Shown piece by piece: positions 55,431-64,000 of a stretch of DNA of 64,000 nucleotides (its first letter is position 1; each line of letters starts with the position of its first letter). The position numbers and the translations under genes are program-made. The notes beneath the pieces were generated by a model. That model saw only the letters and a list, made by a program, of their open reading frames with translations. It was not told where the DNA came from and did no database searches. This stretch comes from Mesorhabditis belari (Eukaryota > Nematoda > Chromadorea > Rhabditida > Rhabditidae), in assembly GCA_958450365.1 (NCBI GenBank), contig CAUEEP010000731.1, forward strand, positions 974,501 to 1,038,500, read 5' to 3'.

Positions 55431-56260
55431 AACAAAGGTGTCTCAAAAGGGAATGGCTCGAAGCTCAGCTCAAATTTTTCGCAAGCATTGGTCTCTTGGG
55501 AGAAACTAGTATGTCATTTCTGGGCAGAAATTCAAACCACACGCCTACTTTAGGCTTTTCAACCAATTTCGATCATTCTTTATCAGCTCTTTTTACTTTA
55601 GACTTACAGCTCTTTACTATTTTAGACGATTATCAGTTGATTATCGTTTCATTGATTTCTTTGAGTCTCATTTCCGTAAAGTCTCCAAAAATGTTGAAAA
55701 TCCTAGTTTCTCAATCTCAAATCTCAAAAATGCATACCCGGAGCATTACATTATTCACCACTACATCAAAATTCAAAAAGAAATCAACTTGGAAGCGCTA
55801 AAAGATTTTAGTTTCAATTTAAAAGATTCTTGGGTTTTTTTCGTGAAAATTATATGGCTTTATTGTAAGTACTACAGCGTACTACAGTACTACAGCATTG
55901 TGAGTACTACACCAATAGAAAACTACAGCAATAAGCGTACTTTGGAAATGGATCATCATCATACTTTTTAAAGACTTTCTCTATTTTGGCTTTGTTTTTC
56001 TTCAAAACCAGGTCTGGGAATGGCCACTTTTTATGTAAAAACACCCTTTCTGGCATACCATTTCCATATTCTCATTTTGGTTTCTAATATCAAAATTTCA
56101 TTCTAATTCGCTGAACTCAAGAGAACAGAACAGAACAGAGATTTGGGAATTTGATGAGAAACTTTAAAAATTGCTCTAGTTACAAACTCATGTTTCAAAT
56201 TAAACGCCTTTAAGCTTACCTTTGATAGAATAATGAATTATTTGCAAATTATTTGCTTGT

Positions 56261-56332
56261 TTTTGAATTCCATTCACAATTTGAGTAGTTCTAGTAGTTC
56301 TTTTTCAAGCTTGTAGTATCTTGTAGGCTATT
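56261..56332 (+). repeat. 72-bp direct repeat, copy 1
   Basis: TTTTGAATTCCATTCACAAT through TTCTAGTAGTTCTTTTTCAA to TATCTTGTAGGCTATT recurs at 56752-56824 with one inserted base. The second copy ends exactly where the adenine tract begins. Confidence 0.85.
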
Positions 56333-56823
56333 GTAGGCCAGGTCAATCACCAAAGCTTCGGTTTTGACATTGAAATTTGCAAAATGGGAAGAATTGAGTG
56401 CAGGTGAAAGGGGATTTTTACGGGATTTGTGAGCACAAACTACACATAGGGAAATAGGTTTCGAATCTGCGAAACAACTCAAAATCTCCTCAAAAAGATC
56501 GCCTAAAAACTTCCGTTCCTTTTCCCCCTCCAACCGAACACCATAGCAACATCAATTTTCGTGTTCATTGAGAAAAAAAAGCAAAAAAGGTGGCCAATTT
56601 TTTGAAACTTGTCATTTTTCGACAAAGAAATGTTGCTTTTTGGCAATTTTTCTTCATCAATCCAATTTCAAGTCGATTTTTGAACCTTTTGAGAATATAT
56701 TATTAGAAAATGTTTCACTTTTCAAGTTTCTTTACAGAAATCCATTGAAGTTTTTGAATTCCATTCACAATTTGAGTAGTTTCTAGTAGTTCTTTTTCAA
56801 GCTTGTAGTATCTTGTAGGCTAT

Positions 56824-56864
56824 TAAAAAAAAACAAATTGGGGCTCCAAGGGGGGAAAAAATAA

Positions 56865-56927
<63 letters not shown>

Positions 56928-56963
56928 ACCCCCACAAAAAAAAAACCCCCCCCCACCCCCAAA

Positions 56964-57025
<62 letters not shown>

Positions 57026-57058
57026 ATAAAAAAAAAAAAAAAAAAACCAAAAAAACAC

Positions 57059-57119
<61 letters not shown>

Positions 57120-57129
57120 AAAAAGAAAG

Positions 57130-57172
<43 letters not shown>

Positions 57173-57188
57173 AAAAAACAAAAAACAA
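56824..57188. repeat. 365-bp adenine tract with cytosine patches
   Basis: Almost pure adenine, interrupted by short C runs (for example CCCCCCCCCCACCCCC near 56945-56960) and isolated C, G or T. Immediately before it lies the second copy of a 72-bp direct repeat. The texture resembles low-quality or miscalled homopolymer sequence more than a natural tail. Confidence 0.8.
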
Positions 57189-58079
57189 TTGTTTCCAACT
57201 TTAAAACAAAGAATTTTTCCGTTTTCCAAGTGTCAAACTGACAAACCGTATGTGAATTTTCAATTTTTCAGCAAATTTTCAAAAATCTATAATTATTATT
57301 TGTGTAAGGCAGTATGAGAAGAATGGCTTAACTTGTAACTCTTGAAAAAGTTGAAAATTGAATTTGTAGAACAAACTATTTGTTCCAGTTAAGCAATCCG
57401 GACAAATCTCAAATCTTTAAATAAACAAATTCGGTAATTGACTGTTGGTATCATTTTCTCGAGTCGAACACTTTGAAACATGATTTTTTTTTCTTTTGCT
57501 TGGCAAACAGTTGCTCTGTTTCTTACCAAAATTAATGGATTGGGCATCGAGAACAAGTTTTACTAATCTCTCCTATTCTCTAATTTTTAAAAAACATTCT
57601 TTAATTGTCCAAGATTTCTGCGAATGTTTTCCTTCCAATTAACCATTTTGCTCAAGGTTTCACTCAAGAAAATTTGAAACTTCAGTATTTATAATGTATT
57701 TTTAAAAGTTAAGCTTAATTAAGCTTAATTTTAAAGTCGATCTAATTATGGAAATACGTGAGCAGTCGAGAATTGTCGACAAGAAAGATCTAAAGAAGAT
57801 AATCAATCCACAAAATCAGTTCCCTCTCCTATTTAAACGATGGATTTAATTTCTTCCTCAAAAGTGACTCGAAAAGCTCATCGGTTGTAGAGTAACAAAT
57901 ATAAAATGGCTAGTGAATATCAAATGCAAAAGGTTCAAGAAGAACCATTGAGATCTTGACTCAAAAAGTAACCTTTCTGGGTGGCATCTGTCCAATTTTA
58001 CAGATCAATAGCTAGCCGTCAACTTTGAAACTCACTTTTTTTTTTGGTAATACCATTAAATCCTCTCCATCCTCTCCAC

Positions 58080-58292
58080 CAATCCGTTTCCTAAAATTTC
58101 AGCTATGCCCATTTCAGCTAAAACTACCGTAACCCATGATTTTTCCCTTTCGATCAGCCCAATTTTGGTCAAATTCGACGAGAAATCACAATCTTCAGTC
58201 AATGATACCAAAATTGATCTGATCAAATGAAAAATGGAGGCCAGATTACAGTAATTTGTCGAAAAATGGATGTCTTTTAGCAAACGGATTGA
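58080..58292. mobile_element. Hairpin MITE family A, copy 10
   Basis: Inverted arms AACTACCGTAACCC and CCAGATTACAGTAATTT, with the family core GATCAGCCCAATTTTGGTC and ATACCAAAATTGATCTGATC. More diverged than copies 3 and 7. Confidence 0.75.
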
Positions 58293-59255
58293 CGAAACGA
58301 ATTCTAGATTTTCTCCAATGCAACCCGTGTTTTCTCTCATCTTTTTGCATTGTGAAAAAGCCTCATTTTCTTCTTTTCTTCTTATTCTTTTCTTTTTCAG
58401 AAGGATCCATCCCTCAGCCGTATTTATTACGTCTCGTAGAGAATAGCAAAAAAAAAAAAAGAAAAAAATTTGACCTAGGTTAAGAAAGGAAATGAAAAAC
58501 AAAAGGTTTTCTCATAGAAAAATACAATTTTTTCTTTGTTATCTTTTGATTATTCCTTATTGTAATTCTTAATTTTGATTTGGATCAAATTTGTTGTTTG
58601 TTCATATTGCGAGACCTAAAAGTAAGCCCAAAGTTGGCCTGATCTGGTTTGACCAAGCATCTGACATTACCTCATTTGGCTTTCCTGCAGATCTGGCTAC
58701 AAAAGACTGGACTGAAGCCAGAGCTTTAGCCTAATCTGACTTGCCTTTCACATTTCTGAGTCATGTGAAGCGTTAGGCTTGAGCAGGCTTGACCAGGCTT
58801 GGCCTAAAGCCATGTCTTTTAGCTTTTAGACCAACCCTGCTTCCTGCTTCTTATTCATAAACCAAAACTCGAAAGTTTGATCACTTATTTGATCCGATAC
58901 CTAGTTTGTTTTTTGCTCAGATTCTTATTTCCCAAATTAAGCCAAATGTAGCAGCTTGTTTCATTTTAAACGGGCTCTAGCTGTAGAAAGCAATTCCAAT
59001 TTCTTGCGTAAAAGATTTACATTTTCTGTTTATTTTCTCTTTAAAAACCCTGTTTCATCTTTAACGAGTTCAATGCAAAAAAAACAACTTATTTCTCTTT
59101 AATTCCTCTCATCCTTTAAAGACAACTTCAACTCACTAAAATCCTGGCTTCAGAGCTTCAGTTTTTCCTTTTTTTTAAATCTCAGTCATTTCAGAGCTGC
59201 AAATAATAAAATTCTTGCTTTCCAGAGCTCGAACTCATTGATTGCACTCTCTAAA

Positions 59256-59264
59256 ATGCGGTGA
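59256..59264 (+). other. Two-codon upstream ORF at the membrane-protein start
   Basis: ATG CGG TGA, whose last base is the first base of the presumed start ATG (59264). Ribosomes could reinitiate directly. Compare the small overlapping uORF at lat-1. Confidence 0.3.
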
Positions 59265-61874
59265 TGGCCCCATCAATTCAAACGTCGATTCAGCGATCGA
59301 TTCTCTCGACGAATCGTCTATCGCTTGACGGTGGGACGGGGAATGGCGGAGAATCGAGTAAAGGGATCAGAGATCAGAGCAGAAAGGTTCGTGTTTCAAA
59401 ATAATTAGATTTGAATACTGTTGACAAAAGCTAATGTAAGCTTCTTCGTCATTTTTTCATTTTTTTCTGTTTTTTATCTTCGCTAAAGCCATATTTTATT
59501 TCGTTAAGCTCAAATAGATTCCTTATTACTCCAGAATTGAATACTTAGGCGCTAAATAAGTTGAAACCTTTAGAAACAGCTGAATGCACACTTTTCTACG
59601 TTTGAATAGTTTGTGTTTCAACATAATAAACTAATGAGATCACTTGCAAATGTTAATATGGGATTTCTAAGATTTCTAGGTTTAAAGTCAAAATTACGAT
59701 GTTCAAATGCCAAAACAGTTTTGAAACTGAGTTTCTTTTGCTTTTTTGAATAGCTAGTTGTTCATTGCTTTCAAACTAGCTCTTGGGTGCGCAAATAAGT
59801 TGAAAATTTGGGTAAAAATGGAAGTTTGGCATTTTGTTTCAAAACTATTAACAAAAACTAACTATTAAAACTATTAAAAACCTATAAGCCAGTAAAGAAA
59901 TCAGCTAAAAAGGATGAAAAAGAATCAAAACGCAAACGGATCTTTTTCAATTGAGAAACTAAGCACAATTTTTCGAAACTTAACCAAAATAACAGCCACC
60001 CAAAAATGCATCATTAAATTCCAAAAGCAATTTTTTAGACCCAATATTTTGAAACATACCTTTAAACAAAAGGTTCTCGAAAACGATTACCTACAGTACT
60101 GGACAATGAAATTTCATATTTGAAAAAACGATCATCACTTTCGCGCGTCTGTAACTCCCTTGTCTTTGAGTTTAAACTATTAGTGTTATACATTTTATGA
60201 AAGCTCTTTTCAAGGGCTACACAATGGTAATATTAATATTTACAAATACGGTAAAGACAATGGAGTTACAGACGCGCGAAAGTGACGATCGTTTTTTCAA
60301 ATATGATATTTCATTGTCCAGTAGTGTACTTGAGTGCATTAAATGGCATAACCCAATAGTACCAGATTTGATTTTTACTAAAGAAAATACACGACATTAC
60401 TCGAAATCTGTACTTAAGTGTTGTAAAAGCTAAAACTTTTAAATATAGCTGAGCTTTAAATATAGAGCTTGTTTTGTTTTCTTTCAAAACTATCAACTTG
60501 GAGTTAGCTTACAAATCATTACAAATGTTTCATTTTGAGTAAACTGTTGTAAACTTTCAGAATGATTTGAAGAATGAAGCCGGCCGCGAGCTGGCCACAA
60601 GCTTGTCCACCGTTTTTGTCATCGTTTATTTGCAGGTAGAGAAAATAGGGAAATGGATTGGATTCATGCTCTTTTTGCATACAGTCCTTTATTTGGCATT
60701 CTTGGCTTTATTTGGATTGTACTTTATGCTCGCCGAATTTTCGACCGATTTCAGGAAGCTGCGTGGATCTGTGCGCCGTTGATCATCTCTCTAAACGTCT
60801 TGTTGCACTCGTTTTTGCGGGATATTGGTCAAGGTTGATGGATATCGGGAAATTTAGTCAAAAATTTCATTTCCTATTTCGTTTGGGTTTCGGCTGGATT
60901 CTCAAAATCAATCTCTTTTGCACTTCCTCTTATTTGAAACACAATTCTTTTAAATAGTCGTTTTTGAGTCGAATTTTCGATTTTAACTAATCGATCGAGT
61001 CAAAAACAAAGAAAAATGTGCTCTAATTTTAAACAAACTACTAAAATAGAAGCTGAACTTTGAAACTAATAAAATTTCACCGTAAAAAAAGAATTTTGAT
61101 CTTGTTTTTTGCATTGCACTTAATGACGAGAAAAATCGCTTTGTTTTTAAAGTTAAAATTGCTTTTATTGCTTGATTTTTAAGTGAAAATCAATTTAAAA
61201 TTCATTTAAAATTCATTTAAATTTCAATTGAATTTCAGAAAAAATTCTCTTCGGCTTCGCTTTCGGGTTTTTCTTCGTCACCGCGTTGAGCTCGGTGATC
61301 GGGCTGTGGTGTATTCACAGTCGGGCACTGGCCAAGCTGCAACAGGTATCAATCCTTTGTACTTGTCAGTTATCCTTAGGGCTTCAGCTGTTTAACTTGT
61401 GCAGAACACAATGCAATATGAATTCTCTAAATTGCACCCTTTCAGATGTACTTGCTCCCATTCTTCGTCACAAAAGCGATTCGAATATGCGTGCTGATGA
61501 TTGGTGAGTGTTTTTTTTAATTATTTCAAAGTTTATTAATATCAACTTCTATTTTAAGCTTACTATTAGCTTGAAAAGAATTGCAAAAACGGTTTTTGAA
61601 GTTTTAAATCTTTAAATTTTAAAGCAAGTTTCAAATTTACGAAAGTAAAGATGAGCTATTTTTGATCAGTCTCGCGTCGGTATATACTTTTTAAAAATTT
61701 ATTTATTTTTAAAAATAAAAAGTTTAAACTTTATCAAGTATTGCTTTTACTTAAAAGTTTTAAAATCTTTAAAAATTTGAAACTTTCCAGTCGCCATCTA
61801 CATTTGCATTGATAACGAGCGACGGAAATGGTATTTCTACGTCTCGCTGTACGCCGCTTTCGAGAGTTTAGCCG
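59264..61874 (+). CDS. Multi-pass membrane protein, 5' part (continues to the right)
   Basis: Exons seen: 59264-59386 (MAPSIQTSIQRSILSTNRL and a Gly/Ser-rich N-terminus), 60561-60635 (NDLKNEAGRELATSLSTVFV), an exon ending 60833, 61239-61345, 61446-61503 and 61791-61874. Helices read PLFGILGFIWIVLYA, AAWICAPLIISLNVLLHSFL, ILFGFAFGFFFVTALSSVIG and YLLPFFVTKAIRICVLMIVA; the last exon adds WYFYVSLYAAFESLAG and ends in phase 1, so at least one more exon follows. The four-helix layout with a short basic loop (HSRALAKLQQ) recalls LAPTM-like nematode families, but I cannot assign one. The exon border around 60635-60755 is unresolved: the first two exons lead into one frame, the helices lie in another. 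Confidence 0.7.
60092..60328. mobile_element. Tc1/mariner-type MITE
   Basis: Bounded by TA on both sides. Left end CAGTACTGGACAATGAAATT and right end AATGACAAAGT-free inverse ATTTCATTGTCCAGTAGTG form long inverted repeats, continuing inward through TTTGAAAAAACGATCATCAC and GCGCGTCTGTAACTCC. TA target and CAGTRCTGGACAA-like ends are typical of Tc1/mariner derivatives. It lies in intron 1 of the membrane-protein gene, about 230 bp before exon 2. Confidence 0.75.
60653..60833 (+). CDS. Possible alternative start exon of the membrane protein
   Basis: From an ATG at 60653 the frame reads MDWIHALFAYSPLFGILGFI, WIVLYARRIFDRFQEAAWIC and APLIISLNVLLHSFLRDIGQ, then joins 61239 in phase. It is preceded by TTATTTGCAG (ending 60635), a good acceptor that could receive a spliced leader, leaving a 17-nt leader GTAGAGAAAATAGGGAA before the ATG. 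This would solve the frame conflict: a long isoform from 59264 splicing to GAAGCT at 60755 and a short one starting here. Confidence 0.5.
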
Positions 61875-62188
61875 GTAAGTGATATAAATCACTAAAGTTC
61901 TAAAATCTAAAACTTTTGAGATCCTGGAAACCTTGATGATTGCACCAAGTATGAGAGCAAGACTTTAAATGTTAAACTTAACCAATAAAGTTAATAGAAA
62001 ACTCGGCTCTAGATCCAAAAATCCAATGCAATTCGCTACTTTAAAAGTTTAGGCGATAAGTTTAAAAAGTTAACCTTTAATTGGGATTACAAAGTCAAAA
62101 ATTTTCTTATTCGTCTTTGACGTTGTTTAATTTGAAACAAGATATCGTATCATCGAGTGTTTTAGCTGAAGCAAATCAAAATATATAT

Positions 62189-62400
62189 ATACCGTATTTT
62201 CTCTAATAGTAGTGCACCGCGGCGTTGGTGGTATTTTACGGTTTCGAAGCTTTTGCAGAAGCTCAACACTCAAATCCCCCACTAGATCTCATCATTAGCT
62301 ACATTTTCCGACCCCACATCGATAGGTTCTGATAAGCGGTTCTCGAGATTTCGAGGAATTTCGGTGCTCTGGGTGCACTACTATTAGAGAAAATACGGTA
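62189..62400. mobile_element. MITE G (TACCGTATTTTCTCTAATAG ends)
   Basis: Left end TACCGTATTTTCTCTAATAG and TAGTGCAC; right end GTGCACTACTATTAGAGAAA and ATACGGTA. A second right end alone is present at 62492-62513. The TA at the ends suggests Tc1/mariner-type target sites. Confidence 0.75.
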
Positions 62401-64000
62401 TTCTTGATATCTTGAAGCTTGATAAGCTGGTTTGAGGCTATAGGATTTGATAGGTAAAATCGTCACCAACTCGGTGAGCCGTGTTGGTGACTACTATTAG
62501 AGAAAATACGGTAAACTGAATACAAAATCCTTAAAATAAAACCAAAAAAAATATAGCTTTCGTTTGAGTAATGCGTTGCACAGCTGTTTTTGTCAGAGCA
62601 GTCGTTTTTTGTTATTTACCTTCAACACTTTTATTCAATCAAGCTTCAACAATCAAGCTTGTCAAGTTAAAGTCAACAACTTTGAAACATAGGTTCAAAA
62701 ACAAATAGAATGCTAAAATACCATTAGAAACTCTAGAAAAACACTAATGCAACAATAAATTTAAAAAGATTGGCTCAATTGGCTTTGCAGATCTCTAAAT
62801 AGGGGCAAAAGTCTTTTTTTTTCACTTCTTTTGAAAAAAACAAAGTCACAATTAACCTATGGTTTGCTCTAAAGAAAAGTGTTTATTGTTCAATTCCCCC
62901 CTTTTAAGTCAATTTGGGTTCACTTTCAAGCAAATTCCGAGGGAAAACGGGTTTTCAAAAATCTATAAACCTCTAAAAGAAATTGGCTGAACAATTTCTC
63001 TGAAAATCAAAAATATCGACTTTTGGCCTCTTAGGTCGCATCATGGCTTTTTGTGCCTCCGGCCAAAAAACCAGACAGACATTTTAAACTCTTGTATCTG
63101 GATGCTTCGATGCAAAAACCGTTGTTCAATTCGTGCATTTGTTACTTTTTAACGGAAAAAAAAAGGGTTTTGCATCAACCTAATAATTACAATAGAAGTG
63201 AAATAACTTTCTTTCGACTTGCTCAACATTCGATCAGTTCTCACTTTCATTTAGGCTCGATTTTTCAAATTCAAGCCGTTAACTTTGAAAGATGAGACTA
63301 GCTTTTAAAGAAAAATGACAGAATACAAGTTTGGAAACTTTCTTTTGCATTCTTTTCCCATTATGAAGGTGACAAGCGGTGAAAATTTACTTTGAAAGCT
63401 TTAAATCCAGGTTGAAACTAGGTTTATGATTAAAAATGCGTTTTGAAACCCATTTTTTAAACAATGAATTCCTCTAGAAGGTTACAAAATACAGTTGTAA
63501 TTGATATAAAATTCAGAAATTCTATTTTACTAGTGAACTTGCTTTGAAAGAAGACTTTTATCACCTCAAGGAGGCTGCAATTTACACTCGAGATCAGCTC
63601 CGATCAGATAAAACTCTAAATTGTCATTTTCAAGCGGCTTACTTTGAAAAATTGTGTTACAAAAAGAAAGAAAATGCTTAAGATTGCAATTTTTCATTGA
63701 TAAACTTTCAACTCCACTAGTAATTCGCAAAGAATAAAATGCAATTGTTCAAATTCAAGTCGCTTGCATTCGAAAATCGAAATTATTTTAAAGAAAAGTG
63801 TACTAAAAGACAAAATGAGCGACTCTAAAGCTTTTTACATTTCTTTTACGCTTACGAATGACTTAAAAGTTGAAATCAAATTATTGAAACGCAGGCTGTT
63901 TAAGTTGAAACATGAATTATCGTTTTTTGATCTTAGTCAATTCTTATATTAGATTACTTATTGCTAAATGCTCAGAAAATATTGTAAAACAAAATACTTG

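Larger units (their letters stand above)
54800..59200. other. Gene-free stretch
   Basis: Apart from repeats (minisatellite 55252-55430, family C pieces, adenine tract 56824-57188, family A copy 10) I see no supported exon. A lone run of GGCGCCTCCTCGATTCAAAT and GGGCCTCCCCCATTCAAAT (about 55007-55050) is an imperfect 20-bp duplication. Several GTTTCAA words occur. Confidence 0.5.
1..64000. promoter_or_regulatory. Dispersed GTTTCAA words resembling 21U-RNA (piRNA) gene promoter cores
   Basis: About 190 copies of GTTTCAA or its complement TTGAAAC were tallied by eye, usually preceded by A or T and often followed by a T-rich/TTA block 3-8 nt later. Examples on plus: 1531, 20432, 35686, 35846, 36743, 40764; on minus: 5053, 7840, 15885, 29533, 47163, 49529. 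From base composition (about 35 percent GC, estimated) I would expect roughly 14. They occur in introns and intergenic DNA; I saw none in lat-1 exons. In Caenorhabditis the core CTGTTTCA about 40 nt upstream marks each 21U-RNA gene. Equating the two is inference; a very short dispersed repeat is the alternative. Confidence 0.45.

Noticed and set aside
56783..57229. Three overlapping minus-strand open frames of 121-148 codons rich in phenylalanine
   Set aside because: They are only the translation of the adenine tract and have no protein character.
63010..63080. Possible next exon of the membrane protein after CTCTTAG (GRIMAFCASGQ)
   Set aside because: It keeps phase but gives only about 18 polar residues before a stop and is not membrane-like, so I leave the gene open at the right.
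1..64000. CRISPR arrays, bacterial operons, prophage
   Set aside because: Spacing of the repeated words is irregular, with both orientations, and all gene architecture is spliced and eukaryotic.

Overview
The window is animal nuclear DNA, almost certainly from a nematode. It is AT-rich. Coding information lies in short exons (mostly 60-220 nt) whose introns end in the nematode-type TTTTCAG acceptor and mostly begin GTGAGT or GTAAGT. The main gene reads as an ortholog of the Caenorhabditis adhesion GPCR latrophilin LAT-1. No bacterial gene organisation is present, and most long open frames are chance frames in AT-rich intron or intergenic DNA.

Layout. 1-12.1 kb is gene-poor: dispersed repeats and a 5'-truncated non-LTR retrotransposon tail at 4.6-4.96 kb (minus strand). 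12.13-43.83 kb is lat-1 on the plus strand. I resolved 28 coding exons in continuous reading phase (1077 codons plus stop). They encode a signal peptide, galactose-binding lectin (RBL) domain, Thr-rich linker, HormR domain, GAIN domain with GPS, seven membrane helices and a long cytoplasmic tail. Intron 1 is about 11.8 kb and intron 3 about 6.1 kb. Exon 4 exists as two tandem homologous copies of identical length (107 nt), which looks like mutually exclusive splicing of the second half of the lectin domain. Two further open blocks inside late introns could be alternative C-terminal exons. 46.05-52.66 kb is a second plus-strand gene: 16 exons in phase for a 553-residue secreted protein made of five copies of a 10-cysteine module (ET-module-like), each copy spread over three exons with identical internal intron phases, ending in a GPI-anchor-like tail. 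About 53.1-54.6 kb holds two minus-strand exons of an unidentified membrane protein and an isolated open frame. 59.26-61.87 kb holds the 5' part of a plus-strand multi-pass membrane protein that probably continues further right.

Non-coding DNA carries at least a dozen foldback or MITE-like families, several minisatellites, and a 365-nt adenine tract flanked by a direct duplication (possibly an assembly artefact). The most striking signal is a short word, GTTTCAA, on both strands. I tallied about 190 copies by eye, spread through introns and intergenic DNA and not seen in lat-1 exons. The word matches the core of the Ruby motif (CTGTTTCA) that marks individual 21U-RNA (piRNA) genes in Caenorhabditis. 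The window may therefore be a gene-hosted piRNA locus; this is inference and needs small-RNA data.

The two best-defined genes act at the cell surface: LAT-1 is an adhesion receptor, and the cysteine-module protein is probably a lipid-anchored extracellular protein. Nothing in the sequence shows that they work together.
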